64,000 nucleotides of DNA from Urechis unicinctus (GCA_034190875.2 CM067355.1:33983314-34047313), one strand, 5' to 3'; positions 1-13,560 are shown, counted from the first letter of the stretch. Made by a program: numbers and translations. The notes: a model not told the origin generated them from the letters alone.

Positions 1-1680
1 ATCACAGTTTATTTCAGCAATCACACCATATAACATTTGCTGCAATCCATAAGCATTAATGTACACGATGCAAAGGAATGTAGACGACTGCTAACATAAC
101 CAGAAGTACCTTAGCAACTTCCGACATGCTTTTCCGGTTTTCTGTTGCTACGAAGTAAATGGCTTTACACGCTGATTGCCATTGATGCAAAAAGAATTAA
201 TAATTTTATGTTCATCGGTTTTACCGATTGTATTAATGTTATGTCTACATGAAATATTTTGTACAGTTCTATTTGCAATATATCCATGGTTAAAATTTAA
301 CTTTGGTAGTGAAGCATTTGTATGTTAAGCTTTAGACTTGAGATACCAATGGCATATTGTCTGGAACAGAAAAAAATAATGGTCAATTAGACAAACAACA
401 GAGTATAACGAGTGCAGAATTATTGGCATTATACCCAATAAATCTTTCAAATTGTGTAAACTGTGTCGAGTAACGGCTGCATGACAAATATTATTATTCA
501 CATTAATCCGGCACTATACCTTACTGAAACTATCGTACTATCTGGTGTCGTATTCATATCAATGTAATAGATGGATCACGTTCGCAACCGATATCGGGAC
601 TGTAAATTGTACAGTACTCTCAGAGAATATAGGTTATGACTTCCGATTGCTTACACAGACAATCCATGTCAAGGATTTTCCACAAATACCACTAACCATT
701 CAAGCGTGGCCGCTGTGCACAAAATCCAGGCTTTTATTTCTGTCCAAATCATAGTTTTTATGGTGTATGTTAATCAGAGATAAGTCGACTTATCTTGTAG
801 GAATAAAATATGTAAGTTACATCCACCCAAAGCTTAGCCTTATCACTACAACTAATAATTGATTTTCATTGTCTCTTTTTTTTGGTCATCCTGTGATTTT
901 ACCAGTAAATATAATGTTTTACATGGCTAGCATCGCGAACGTTAGTACCAGCGGTGCTGAACAATTTTCAGAAGAACATAAAAAGCTGAAAGTGTGCCTC
1001 GTCAAAGGCTGATTGATCTAACCGCCCGATTCTTGCATGACGTAATATTTCGCAAAAAAAGGATCACTTATAGCCAACAAAAATGGTTCCATTTGCCATT
1101 AGGATGAGCTGCTTTAACATATCAATGAGTCCATTTGCCATTAATTGTCTTTGGTTAAGGTCTGACCACGGAGAAAAGTGTTTGCTTCTCTAGATATCGT
1201 AATATGATTGCTACTGATTCAAGACACCCTATTCAATACCAAAAAACGGACATAATAAGGCACATCACTGAGGGTTAAATAGAACATCCAATTGATATAG
1301 GTATGCGATATTGAGTAGCTCAATGCATGCAACATTTTTCTGCCGCTGTTGTGAATAATAGCGACGCATCAGTTAGCTAATGAATCAGCAGTCAGGGGTT
1401 ATTTGTGAAACTGTAGACCTTTCAATTTTAGAAATAAATTTATCATATTCAATATTGTTACATATCGGGGAATGATATTTCTTACATGCCAGGAGTTTGC
1501 TTTAGAACACTGGTGTCAAATAAATGACAAAATTGCCGAAGCTGATCAATTGCTGATGAAGCTAGGTTTGTGTAGCATTTGACCAAAGTCTTTCTTTTAT
1601 TGGCCTAGCAAGGTCACGTGCTTTTGACGGTGATAGCATGTCTATATTATGTCGGTCTATACTACAAAACATTATTGCTA
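1..1680. other. non-coding DNA, nothing recognised
   Basis: AT-rich single-copy-looking DNA. I see no convincing gene, repeat or RNA. The short open frame at 545-754 has no recognisable motif and no splice context. Confidence 0.6.
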
Positions 1681-1683
1681 AAT

Positions 1684-1685
1684 AG

Positions 1686-1741
<56 letters not shown>

Positions 1742-1805
1742 AATATACATATATATATATATATAGATAAATATATATATATATGAATGTATATATATAT
1801 ATTTG

Positions 1806-1850
<45 letters not shown>

Positions 1851-2066
1851 GTCTATATATATATATAAATATACATATACATATATGTCTATATATATAT
1901 TTATATATATATGTATATATATATATATGTATATAAATATGCGCGTATATAAACAAATATATATATAAATATCTAAATATGTGTGTATATATATATAAAC
2001 ATATGTATATATATACATATATGTGTATATATATATGTATATATATGCATACGTGTGTATATATAA

Positions 2067-2112
<46 letters not shown>

Positions 2113-2196
2113 TAATGAGTATGTTTATATTTATATATATATATACATTTACATATATACATATAAATATATGTCGATATATATGTATATATATAT
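1684..2196. repeat. AT-rich (TA)n microsatellite
   Basis: About 510 bp of alternating TA interrupted by ATAC, ATAA and TATG variants. It is nearly self-complementary, so long open frames of only Y, I, H, K and M appear on both strands. These are artefacts of the repeat. Confidence 0.97.
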
Positions 2197-2199
2197 TGG

Positions 2200-2940
2200 T
2201 TTGTACATGTAGTTCTTGTGGTTAGTATTTCAAGTGCTTCTGGGCGGAAACGTCACTGCTCACATTTATCCACCTGCATCATAAGTCATGTCTAATTCTT
2301 TGGTAAATGCTGGGCTAGTATAGATTTCGGAATATAACAGAAAGTGTTTTATTGCAATCCTAATCTTATCAAATTCCAAAACAAGAATTATTGATGTAGC
2401 CTTGATGTTAAAGTAAGGTCTACGCCTGGACCAAAGCGAAAAACGCATATCCTTAATTAGTTCTTTAATAATGGACTTGATGGACGGTTTCATAGAGAAA
2501 GGTGGAAGTTTTAACTTTCCTTCGATATGTTTCTGGGACAAATTTCGTGGATAGCTGTCACAATCATGCATGTCATAATAAGTTATCGAGGTTTTTTACG
2601 TTTGTTTAACCAAAACTACCGACAGACAATATATTTCATGTCTCAGTGTCTTGTGTCAGTATTCGTATGATTGACCTGTAATTGCTGTCATAAGCGGCAA
2701 CAGCAGATCCCACCAAACAAATACGAGTGAGGAAGATCTTCAGACACATTACGCCAAGAACCATTTGTCATCATCGATTTAAGCTCATAATGGCACGATC
2801 GCAATTGTCCATTGCTTGCTTCAGGTGTATGTTGTCTTTCCGTCTCCATAAAATAATGTGTACGAACAACATAACCATGTTCTCACCTGCACAAAATCGA
2901 CCGACCAACCCGATGATGTTAACGTGTGGATAGGAAAGCA
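2200..2940. other. non-coding DNA between two TA arrays
   Basis: No recognised feature. The minus-strand frame at 2266-2571 has no family resemblance I can name. Confidence 0.5.
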
Positions 2941-3856
<916 letters not shown>

Positions 3857-4166
3857 AATGTATGTATGTATGTATGTATGTATGTATGTATGTATGTATG
3901 TATGTATGTATGTATGTATGTATGTATGTATGTATGTATGTATGTATGTATGTATGTATGTATGTATGTATGTATGTATGTATGTATGTATGTATGTATG
4001 TATGTATGTATGTATGTATGTATGTATGTATGTATGTATGTATGTATGTATGTATGTATGTATGTATGTATGTATGTATGTATGTATGTATGTATGTATG
4101 TGTGTATGTATGTATGTATGTATGTATGTATGTATGTATGTATGTATGTATGTATGTGTGTATGTA

Positions 4167-4238
<72 letters not shown>

Positions 4239-4464
4239 GGTGTGTCTGTGTCTGTGTGTATGTGTCTGTATGTATGTATGTATGTGTATGTATGTATGTA
4301 TGTATGTATGTATGTATGTATGTATGTATGTATGTATGTATGTATGTATGTGTATGTATGTATGTATGTATGTATGTATGTATGTATGTATGTATGTATG
4401 TATGTATGTATGTATGTATGTATGTGTGTATGTATGTATGTATGTATGTATGTGTATGTATGTA
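3857..4464. repeat. compound (TATG)n / (TG)n microsatellite
   Basis: About 600 bp of TATG units with a central (TG)n block at roughly 4171-4237 and a short TGTC-containing transition. Because 4 and 3 are coprime, all frames stay open; the 200-270-residue frames of Met-Tyr-Val-Cys and of Ile-His-Thr-Tyr on the two strands are artefacts. Confidence 0.98.
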
Positions 4465-4516
4465 AACATTTTTTTTGATCTGCGATACAGGTCGCATTTT
4501 TTGAAATTTGTTTTCA

Positions 4517-5680
4517 TTGGTAATTAGAATGTTCTTTTGATAGGAAGTTGGGTGGCGGTTTTCAACAAGCAAAAATCACCAAAGACCATAGAGAATAACA
4601 ATGTGAGGGAAAATGTTTTCTATGATAGAAACACAACTTCAATTGGTTTGAGTAACGTTGTGTTTGGTGAGAGACGAACATGACCACAAACGAGTTATCT
4701 AGACGACATCTAGACATGACGCGGTTTCAGATAATATGATCGTCCTGGTTCAAAAGTAACGCACAAACAGGCCACAATGCTATTGACAATATTACACAGT
4801 CCTACATCATACCGAGCCAAATGGGGTATACTGGAATATCAACCCCACCCTCACTAACCGAGTCGGTCAGTGAGGGGGGGGGGGGGGGGGGGGTGGCAAG
4901 AGGGTGATAAAACTAGATGAAAAAAGAAGAAGATGATTGCACAACACCGGGCCGTCACTGTGGTGCTAGGTTAACTTATGGAATGAGGACAACGTCATTG
5001 GCGAAAGTATAAACGTGATGAAATATTACGATTGATACACTAGGAGAAGGGTAGGCTTAATTTTCGCGTATAATTCCTCACTATCATCTACTCATTAGAC
5101 TCATTAGAGTATGGTAGCAGGGTGATGCCATTGCTGGTATCATTGAGTAATCAGTAAATTACTTAAACGTTAATTTGATTCCTCGAAGTTCTCCGTTTAC
5201 ATCGCCAGTGTATTTTTAAATTAGTTGACAATGTGTCAATGGGGCTCTTTAGAAATATTAAGCTAACTTCACTACAGCGGGGTAGGGCAGGTGGTGGACC
5301 TAACGCCAGTTAAAAACGTTAGGCCTGACAATCCCGTGTTATGCGGATATCGGATGAGGGGGGGGGGGGGGAGGGGTGCTGACAAAGAAGCATACGTGAG
5401 GAATGGGTAGCTCTGGATATAAAGGAACAACTATATAATCCAATAATTCGAATTGCTCGGACACAAGCCGATTTAAAATGAGTAGCAATCGCGTAAATTC
5501 ACTGAAAAATCATGACTGCTTCTATTCTACGTTTGAGATTGGATTGGTACACGTTTTGATTCATAGGGATGAATGCTGAAATAAATAATACCAAACACTA
5601 AGGGAATATGTGTCATATTTACATTCATTTGTAATTAGAATGTTATTTTGATCAGAAGTTGGGTGACGGTTTTCAACTTG
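4517..5680 (+). repeat. pair of related ~50-bp direct repeats, copies at both ends of this span
   Basis: The stretch at 4517-4568 (taattagaatgttcttttga onward to the gtttttcaac-like end) recurs at 5629-5680 with about five differences. The copies are 1.1 kb apart in the same orientation. The DNA between them has no gene; it holds two poly-G runs of 20 (4874-4893) and 14 (5358-5371). Confidence 0.75.
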
Positions 5681-5749
5681 GTCGCATCAAAACATTGGCT
5701 TTGATAGGGCTCTTCTGCTATCAAAGGATGACAAAATTTCAGTCATCAC

Positions 5750-6862
5750 TTGTAACTGAAAGCACTTATTGACAAACATAAAGAATGTCTTACCTTTTAA
5801 CGTAAATGGGTGTCAGTCTTCTCTCAGCAAGTCACTTGATTCACATCAAATATTTCAACCCTGCGCAAGTCAGTAGCGTTGTATGCGGAAATCTAAAACA
5901 TGCCAAATAGTTAGTTAATGAAATCATCATTATTTATTAGTAATGAACACCATTGCCCGTTTTACACCAAACGTGAGCAGTTTGAATGGTTATTCTATAA
6001 GACAGATGTATATGAATAGCAATGCTCTTGACTGCATTAGATGCTGCACAAGTCAAATTTGCTAGATGTGATTATAGTGTCTTGTCTAGAACAGGTAGGC
6101 TCGGCTAGACCAATTTTTGTGTTAAATTAGTACTCGTTGTAGGTGCTCAACAATAACAAATGATACAGCTGACCAAAAACGCCACAAAATGCACATTCAC
6201 AGTGGGTGGACTGCACTTATTGCACTATGGAGGTTTGTTTGACCTTGACCATTTTGAGGAATCAGGTGTTGATCTCCTTTCAACAAGTCACTTGATTCTC
6301 ATCAAATATTTTGACCAGTGTATGTCAGCTGCCGTTAAATGTGGAAATCTGAAACATGACGCCGAGTCAGACAATGTAATAATTCCAATTAATGAATATA
6401 AAACACCTTTGCCCGTTTTACACCAATAGAGAATAGTTTTTTTATGATTATTTTAAAAAAAATATGTTTTATCTTTGATATATATACAGACACACCATTC
6501 CAAGTCAAAAGTACAGTAGGCTCTAAAAGTTCAATTGTGGTGTTAAATTAGTACTCGTGGTAGTTCATCATTTTTTTAACTTAACAAAACCATACCACTA
6601 CTAACAAATAACGCCACAAAGGGCGCGTTTACAGAGGGTGGACAACACTTAATGACAAAATACGAAGGTTTGGCTTACCTTTTTGGGGAATCGTTTATCG
6701 ATCTCCTTTCAACAAGTAACTTAATTCTCATCAAATATTTCGACCAATGTAAGTCAGTCACTACACCTCTCCAACTCAAATACTGTAGATGTGGATATGG
6801 TGGCTAGCCGCGACCAAGCAGGCTCGGCAAAATTAACTTTGGTGTTAAATTAGTAGAAGTTT
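5750..6862 (+). repeat. three tandem degenerate ~400-bp repeats
   Basis: Copies lie at about 5750-6145, 6146-6562 and 6563-6862. Shared landmarks in order are: 'acgccacaaa' with a 'gggtgga' phrase (copies 2 and 3); 'caagtcacttgattc' followed by 'catcaaatatttc'; 'cattgcccgttttacacca' (copies 1 and 2); and 'gtgttaaattagta' at the end of all three. Copy 3 is shortened. The 89-residue frame at 6160-6429 sits inside copy 2, is not open in the other copies, and so is probably not a gene. I do not recognise the family. Confidence 0.8.
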
Positions 6863-6989
6863 ACTCAATTCATTGGTAAGTTGATTTAGTAATCGATGCA
6901 ATAGCTGTGCATATAATCCACGTGTAATCAATCAGCCATTTTCAGTTCGAAGACATTTCAATCAGCAGCATGCAATTGAAATTTTCTAT

Positions 6990-8700
6990 ATATAAATTTG
7001 AACGCGAATTGGACGGTGGAGCTGCTCAGCCAAGGGCGCCAATGTAGCAGTGGGATGAGGCAGAGAAAGCCTTTCCGACACCGTAAAGGCGATTTTCTCG
7101 CTTCTAGCCGAAGTAACCATGGACTTGGCCTCACGGAGTTCGCTCAGAAGCTGACACTGTTTGGATTTTTGTACTGCGGCGCCCTTCCACGTTGAAGCAA
7201 TCTTCCTGGGGTTTTTTTGTGGGGTTAACCAGACACCCTCTCCACCACCCCCGCTGACATCTGTGGATTCGTTACCTCTACTGATATCGCTGCGTACTAT
7301 ACTGTTTCAAATACACCGTCGAAGTCTTATATATTGGTATGCCGCCCAGGAAATATCGCCTATCCCAGCAACCGCTGCTACAGCTGTGCTCGTGAGTAAG
7401 TTTCAGTTTGTATGCAAACTGTCATCGCAAACAACGGTATATGTGGTAGGTTGATCAGTCTCCAGCAGCTGCTCGGCGTGCTTGGTATCTGCAAGTTGTT
7501 GGCATACAGTGGCACGTTTCTCCCATGTCGGGATAACATCATCCTCACGCAGGGCGTCTTCAAACGAGTCACGGTCCTTGGTGTGAAAGAGCACGACCCA
7601 CTGGATTAGCTCCTTCAGTTGTACTTTTGGTTGAAGACCCAGACGCTTTGGAGCGCATGGCGGCTGCAATTTGCCAGTTATTATAGAATGTTCAGTGCTT
7701 TTGTGGCCGAGTCGTCGTCAATCATTAACAGAGTGGGCTCACCTTGCAAACGTTGGTATAAGGTCTCTCACCAGGGTCAACAGCGTACACCTCGGGATCG
7801 GCGGACCATGTCCTAGTCCAGGGAGATGCCTTCGATTGTGTAGCTGGCATTGATGTCACCCATTGTGGTAATCACACAACTGTGGTCGTTGAACGCGATC
7901 TCATATTGCAATCTGTCCCTCTGATAGAAGGGCTTGTGGCTTTTGATGAGTTCGAAGTCCAGCGGGACATAGAACTGGCTCCCTTAGGTGTCGGCAGTGG
8001 CTTGTCCTCTAACTCAGTTTCAGCCCTGGTTAGTAGTAAGTAACAAAGGGAAACTGTCCGAGGAGCTCACATTGTGTGCAGTATAGAGATAGTGTTTGAC
8101 CGTAAATTCTAGACATGTTGACAGTTGAACTATTACGAATGTATCTTTATTCAGTCACATGGACAACCAAACATTTGACCGCGACGTCACTGAACAGGGG
8201 GCCAGGGGAGGGGACGAACCAGGCATTTTGCCATTTTTCCCTGAGGAGGGTCTATGGGTGGGAGGATGAGGGCATTGTGACAGACGTTACATGTCGGACT
8301 GAACAACTACGAGGAGAGATCCCTAGGGACGCCATAAATGACTATTTCAATGACCTTGGCCACGATTATTCAAAGATCAAGCTTGTTGGAGGAGAGTTAC
8401 GTTAGAGGAACCATCTTGACCTAAGGATGGTGAATTGGCATACCAGAACACTGCTTGCGTTAACAACGCTAGCCCATAGGGGTGGGGGTGATGCCATCCG
8501 TTTTGGGTTGGGAGTGGTACCGAAAAAAGCCAGTTGCAACAGAACACGAGGCAGAAGCAACCTTCATGGATCGTATTCATAACGCCATAAAGGACATGGG
8601 TACGCAGACAAAATTAGATGGGCTGCCACTGTGAGAGCTTATGAGGCCTTCCAAGGTCATGCAGACCCAGAGGGGTGAGTAGGTCAACAACCTGACTCAG
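6990..8700 (-). mobile_element. Polinton/Maverick-like element, fossil fragment
   Basis: Coding-like remnants cluster here. The clearest, on the minus strand at about 7400-7990, resembles the double-jelly-roll major capsid protein of Polintons. Other minus-strand remnants lie at about 7000-7200 and a plus-strand remnant at 8115-8405; their identities are unclear. I see no terminal inverted repeats, integrase or DNA polymerase, so this is a small part of an element whose full form is usually 15-20 kb. It is broken in several places and looks old. The boundaries are approximate. Confidence 0.5.
7400..7990 (-). pseudogene. Polinton-type major capsid protein remnant
   Basis: Short readable stretches match what I remember of Polinton/adintovirus capsid proteins: a 'FYVPLDFELI' start, a 'LQYEIAFNDHSCVI' core with the F-N pair, and an 'ASYTIEGISLD' strand. 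In the family this protein forms the capsid shell. The remnant is broken at several points and cannot encode a complete protein. A rival reading is some other jelly-roll capsid gene of an endogenous DNA virus. Confidence 0.5.
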
Positions 8701-9410
8701 TTAATTTGAGATAGAAGGGGAAGTATGACCTAGGGTCAACATAGTTAAGTCGGGGATGGTGATGAGGGACGAGAGATTAGTCTGGTTGACTCTGGCACTG
8801 TAGATAGACACTTGTAGTAAGATACTCGAGACTTCTATTGCGCTTTATTGGTCTCAGCTGACTGGCACGCTCTTGCTTTGTATTTTCTCTGTGTGTCTTT
8901 CTCTGTGTCTTCTGTGTATCTTCTGGGTGATCTTATGTCGTGTGTCTGATGCTGTCGTATTGATAGTGAAAGATGGGGGTGATTTAATGAGATGAGCTTT
9001 GATTAGCTGATCAGGTCCCTGGGGTCGTTAGGGCTGACGTACAATTACCTTGACCTTTGATTATCAGATCAAACGGGTCTATGTTAATTGTTATGGGAAC
9101 AGACGGAATTCGAATGCCTATCTCAAATATTCTTAATATGGATTTTATGCATACATAAGTAACTTGCTCTTCTCTATATCTGAACAGCCGAGAAGCGCTA
9201 AATATAGTTCTTTGAAAACAATCTGCTCGACGGGCGGAGAGTTGTTATTCAGCGACCTATGACCCTAACCCCTCAGAAGTTGCTACTTCGTAATATGGCG
9301 GGCTGGTGTTAGGGCGGGGCGTTGTAAGTGATGATAAATGTTGAACTATGGAATATTACCATTAACGAAAATATCTAACTATTTTTAAGAATGGTGTTGA
9401 TATACAGGAG
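8701..9410. other. non-coding DNA
   Basis: A pyrimidine-rich patch of TCTGTGT words lies at about 8880-8950. Otherwise nothing is recognised. Confidence 0.5.
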
Positions 9411-9925
9411 AGATTGTCACATTAACTCAGTGACCAAAGAACTGTATTTAAGGCCGTCACATTGACTCAGTGACCATCAAACTGTATCAAAGTTTGTCAC
9501 ATTGACTCAGTGACCAAAGAAGTGTATTTAAGGCCGTCACATTGACTCAGTGACCATCAAAATTTATCTAAAGTTGCCACATTGACTCAGTGACCATAGA
9601 GCTGTATCTAAGGCTGTCACATTGACTCAGTGACCATCAAAATTTATCTAAAGTTGCCACATTGACTCAGTGACCATAGAGCTGTATCTAAGGCTGTCAC
9701 ATTGACTCAGTGACCATCAAAATTTATCTAAAGTTTGACTCCACATTGACTCAGTGACCATGACCAGAGCTGTATCTACATGACTGTGACCATAAAACTG
9801 TACTAAAGTTGTCACATTGACTCGGCGACCATAAAACTGTAAACATTTATCTAAAGTTGCCACATTGACTCAGTGTATCAAAACCATAGACTATAAAAAC
9901 TGTATCTAAGGTTGTCACATTGACG
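9411..9925 (+). repeat. 40-bp tandem repeat carrying TGACTCA in every unit
   Basis: About 12-13 units. The core 'cattgactcagtgacc' contains the AP-1/TRE heptamer TGACTCA, perfect at 9463, 9503, 9543, 9583, 9623, 9663 and 9703 (exactly 40 bp apart), then at about 9747 and 9866 where the array decays. Two flavours alternate: one followed by 'aaagaactgtatttaaggc' or a close variant, the other by 'atcaaactgtatcaaag' or a close variant. This gives an 80-bp higher-order period. AP-1 binding is inferred from the motif only. Confidence 0.93.
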
Positions 9926-10309
9926 AAGAACTACTCGATTTATAGGTTATTATAATGAATAACTGACTTCATCTAAGGGCACAACAATGATCGACTCGGT
10001 GTGTTCGTAGAGAGGTTTCAACATACTCGATACTTTAACCGTCAGCTGAGCCCTCGGTAGACATAGAGAGCCTGACCCGGTCGTGTGCGTAGGTGACAAA
10101 CTTTAACGGGGTCAGAATCAGGGAGAAGTGTGTTGAAGGCGTAAGGAAACTCGACCCAGGCTTTAGGCTCGCATAGTTTATAGCAATACATGTGTTACGT
10201 AAGCGGTACTCTGACCAATGGAACATGTTTCCCATCATCATGCACGTAGACATTTCGTACGTAGCAATCTGAGGGGCGAATGTGCACATAACTGTTGCAC
10301 ATGTAGTCA

Positions 10310-10341
<32 letters not shown>

Positions 10342-11720
10342 GGGCCGGTTTATAACTAGAAAACAGCAACAGGTCCGCGTGGAGATGTGGGAAATCAATG
10401 AATCATTAAATTTTCATCATCATCATAACCCCCATCATCATGGTCGTCATCATCATCAAGCATTCCGAAAATATCAATCGCCAAATTCATTGTCTTTGCG
10501 GTTTTCATGTACACGTGCGTAGCTTCTAGGCTCTAGACTGGGTTATTTAATGCATAAACAAGTGCACATGCATTAGTTAATCAGCTTTATACATAATGTA
10601 CGTGGCGATTTACACGAAGCATGATCTCTTGTCTGTTCGCCGAGGAGTAAATTGTATGTTGATTTCCAAGAAAATCATGATAATTATTAAGCTGTCAATA
10701 ATCATGTAAGATTTACATACAAGGTGGTCAAGTATTTGGTCAGAGGCCATGGTACTAGAGGCGCATAAATAATCTCAAAGGCACATTAGTTAAGTAGATG
10801 ACTATGAAATTTCAATAAGTCACTTAACACAAGTCAAAACCGATTATAAATAAAGAATTGCAGTTTCTTCGTTTGAACATATGAAAATGGGTGACCATAT
10901 TGTCCCAAACATATATTCTCGTTGTTAACGGTCCCTTGCAACATTTTGTCAAGCCAAATAAGTTTCGAAAATTTATTCCACGTTTTTAACCGATATCATT
11001 TAAAAATAAGGCTCTTCTTAAATAGCACCTCTGCTTAATGACGTTATCAATGTTTATTATGCTTTGGATTTTTTTTCTTATAACGATCGTTTGAAAATAG
11101 ACCCTTTCTTGTTTGATAAGCTAATCATTCTACCTAGTCTGTAAGTGGTCGGGGTCGGGGCGAGTTCTTTTCGAATTTGACTGATAAAAGATAGGGGAGA
11201 GGAAATAGGCGGGTTTTCAATGTGAAAAGTGCAAATAGTTTTGTATGAATTGCTTGCCCTGATGGCAGGCATTCAATCAGATCCTGGGTGTGTGTGACTC
11301 CTCGCGACACACGATTGTATGCATTCAAATGTCATGGTGTGGTTAATGTCCCAACAAGATTATTTCCAACAATTTTTCAACTTCAAAGCAATTAGCCGTA
11401 CGTTGTGATGAGTGCACGCAATAATTCTTCATGGGGGCGCGAAGTGACGCAGTACTTATCTTTGTTAATGTACAAACAAAGGTGCATGCCTGAATACGAA
11501 GCCGAAGGTGTCGAGTTACCATTCTAGCATAATAACGTGGTTGCGGCACATCTCCTACGGGTTAGAGGCTCTAAGGTGAATTTGGCTTATCTTTCATTTT
11601 CAAATCCAATCGCCGGTTGGGTGTGAGCCCCAAAAAGCTGGGGGCCACCCTGGGTCCCTAAATCAGCACATTTAGGGTCTTTTGCGACCCCTGTTTTATA
11701 CATACTTCATTCAAAGTATG
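9926..11720. other. non-coding DNA with two short microsatellites
   Basis: A (CAGA)n tract lies at 10311-10337 and a loose (CAT)n tract at about 10413-10460. Several 60-90-residue minus-strand frames (10035-10398, 11078-11549) overlap each other in different phases and have no recognisable motifs. At 11635-11695 a short dyad surrounds 'gggtccctaaa' and 'tttagggtc'. Confidence 0.5.
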
Positions 11721-11724
11721 CTGT

Positions 11725-12120
11725 CTAAATGCACTGCACATGGACCTAATCCACTGTATGCTTCCCTCATGTACATAATAACCCGGCCTATACATATTGC
11801 ACGCAGCATTTATTTAATGTGTACAAACTTCATACAGTATACACATTTATCATAGACTAAAAGCAGGCCGCATACACCATGTACTGTTATTCTATGTAGG
11901 TCATAATGTATTTTTAAGCTGCACACATACCCCGATAACATTTTACAGTAATACTTTACGTCGCTCTCATACACTGTACACAACCATCATTCAGTGTATA
12001 AAAGCACATAGACCTATGCCTCCCTTACACTCTGTACACAGCCTTCATACAATAAATACAGTCTTTATACATTGTACATAGACCCAATGCACTATATGCA
12101 GCCCCCGTATACTGTTGGAG
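11725..12120. repeat. degenerate ~30-bp tandem repeat
   Basis: Variants of 'catacactgtacacagcc' recur about a dozen times with unequal spacing, many containing near-palindromic 'TGTACA' or 'GTATAC'. This is an old, diverged minisatellite. Confidence 0.65.
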
Positions 12121-12143
12121 TTATCATAAACTGAACATATACC

Positions 12144-12560
12144 ACTAAAAACGAATGCTAGCATGTTAACTACATTTTACTCGAGCACTCGCATCGTAGG
12201 AGCATGCAATCGCTGCCGGCCATGAGGGCGTTCGGAGGACTCCCGGCCGTGAGGGCTTTATCGGGGCTTTCCACACGGCGGTCAGCTAGTCAGGACGCTC
12301 TCTGCCGGCCGTGAGGGCGTTTGGAGGACTCCCGGCCGTGAGGGCTTTATCGGGGCTTTCCACACGGCGGTCAGCTAGTTAGGACGCTCTCTGCCGGCCG
12401 TGAGGGCGTTTGGAGGGCGTCTTCTTACGCCCGGCAGCGAGCATCCTCATCGCCATGAGGAAAGCCCTCATAACTCCCTCACGGCCGGTAGCGACTGCAT
12501 GTTCCTATGATGCAAATGCTCGAGTAAAATGCAGTTAACATACTAGCATCCGTTTTTAGT
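12144..12560. mobile_element. fold-back / MITE-like DNA transposon, 417 bp
   Basis: The left end (12144-12220) and right end (12483-12560) are inverted repeats of each other over about 77 bp with roughly 10 mismatches. Both begin 'actaaaaacg' and run through 'tgttaact.cattttactcg' to 'gccggcc/ggccgg'. The interior is GC-rich against AT-rich surroundings. It holds an exact 89-bp tandem period ('gccggc' at 12215, 12304 and 12393) and further inverted 'ccggccgtgagggc' / 'gccctc..acggccgg' pairs. There is no coding capacity. No clear target-site duplication is visible, so the superfamily is undetermined. Confidence 0.88.
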
Positions 12561-12704
12561 ACAAGTCTTGAGGTCTCAACACGCGCTCACCCCCAGCACC
12601 CCCATTGGCGTCGAGTACGTTTTGCCCCTTCGAAAGTGTTTTGACCCGGGGGCGTTTTTACCCGTAATCTCATATGTTTTTATTTGATATGTTTTACTTT
12701 TCGT

Positions 12705-13560
12705 AGAAGGGATGGCTGGTAGAACTCAGCGTTGATGGTAGGGAGGGTCGGTGGTAGGGATGGCTGGGGGTAGGAACGTTTGGTTGAAGGGAGTGTTAGT
12801 GGTAGGGAGAGTTGGTGGAAGAGAGGGTTGGTGGTAAGGAGAGTTGGTGGTAAGGAGCGTTTGTGGCAAGAAGAGTTGATGGTAGGGAGCGTTTGTCGTA
12901 GGGAAGGTTGGTGGAAGGAAGTGTCGGTAGAAAGGAGAGTTGGTGGAAGGGAGGGTTGGTGGTAGAGTGTGTTGGTGGTAGAGTGTGTTGGTGGTAAGAA
13001 GAGATGGTAGAAGAGAAGTAAGGTGGTATGGAGAGTTGGTGGTTGGGAGAGTAGGTGGTATGGAGAGTTGATGGTAGGGAGGGTATGTGGTATGGAGAGT
13101 TGGCGGTAGGGAGGGTACGTGGAATGGGGAGTTGGAAGTAGAGAAGGTAGATGGTATGTAGAGTTGATAGGGTCCATGGAAGGGAGTGTTGATGGAAGGG
13201 ATTGTTGGTGGAAGCGAGGGTTGGTGATAAGGAGGGTTGCTGGAGGAGAGAGTTGGAGGAAGTGATTGTTGGAGGAAAGGAAGGTTGGTGGTAAGGAGGG
13301 TTGGTGATGTGGGGGGTTGGTGGTAGTGAGCGTCGGTGGAAGGAAGGGTTTGTGGTAAGGAGTGTTGGTGATAGGTAGTGTTTATGGTAGGGAGTGTCGG
13401 TGGAAGAGAGGGTTGGTGATAAGGAGGGTTGGTGATATGGAGCGTTGATGGTATGCAGTGTCGGTGCGAAGGAGGGATGGTGGTAGGTAGGGTTGCTGGA
13501 CGGGATGGATGGAAGAAAGAGAGGGTTGGTGGTAGGAAGCGTTGGGTGTATGGATGGTTG
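12705..13560. repeat. 16-bp GT/GA-rich minisatellite
   Basis: About 53 units of a 'ggtggaagggagggtt'-like 16-mer. Three units make 48 bp, so frames stay open on both strands and give Pro-Ser-Leu-Pro-Pro-Thr-Leu-rich products up to 278 residues. I regard these as repeat artefacts. The strands are strongly asymmetric: the plus strand is G-rich with almost no C. Confidence 0.92.

Noticed and set aside
6160-6429. 89-residue protein-coding frame
   Set aside because: It lies within copy 2 of a threefold repeat and is not open in the other copies.
9411-9925. CRISPR-like array
   Set aside because: The spacers repeat too (40- and 80-bp periods), so this is a eukaryotic tandem repeat; no cas genes are present.
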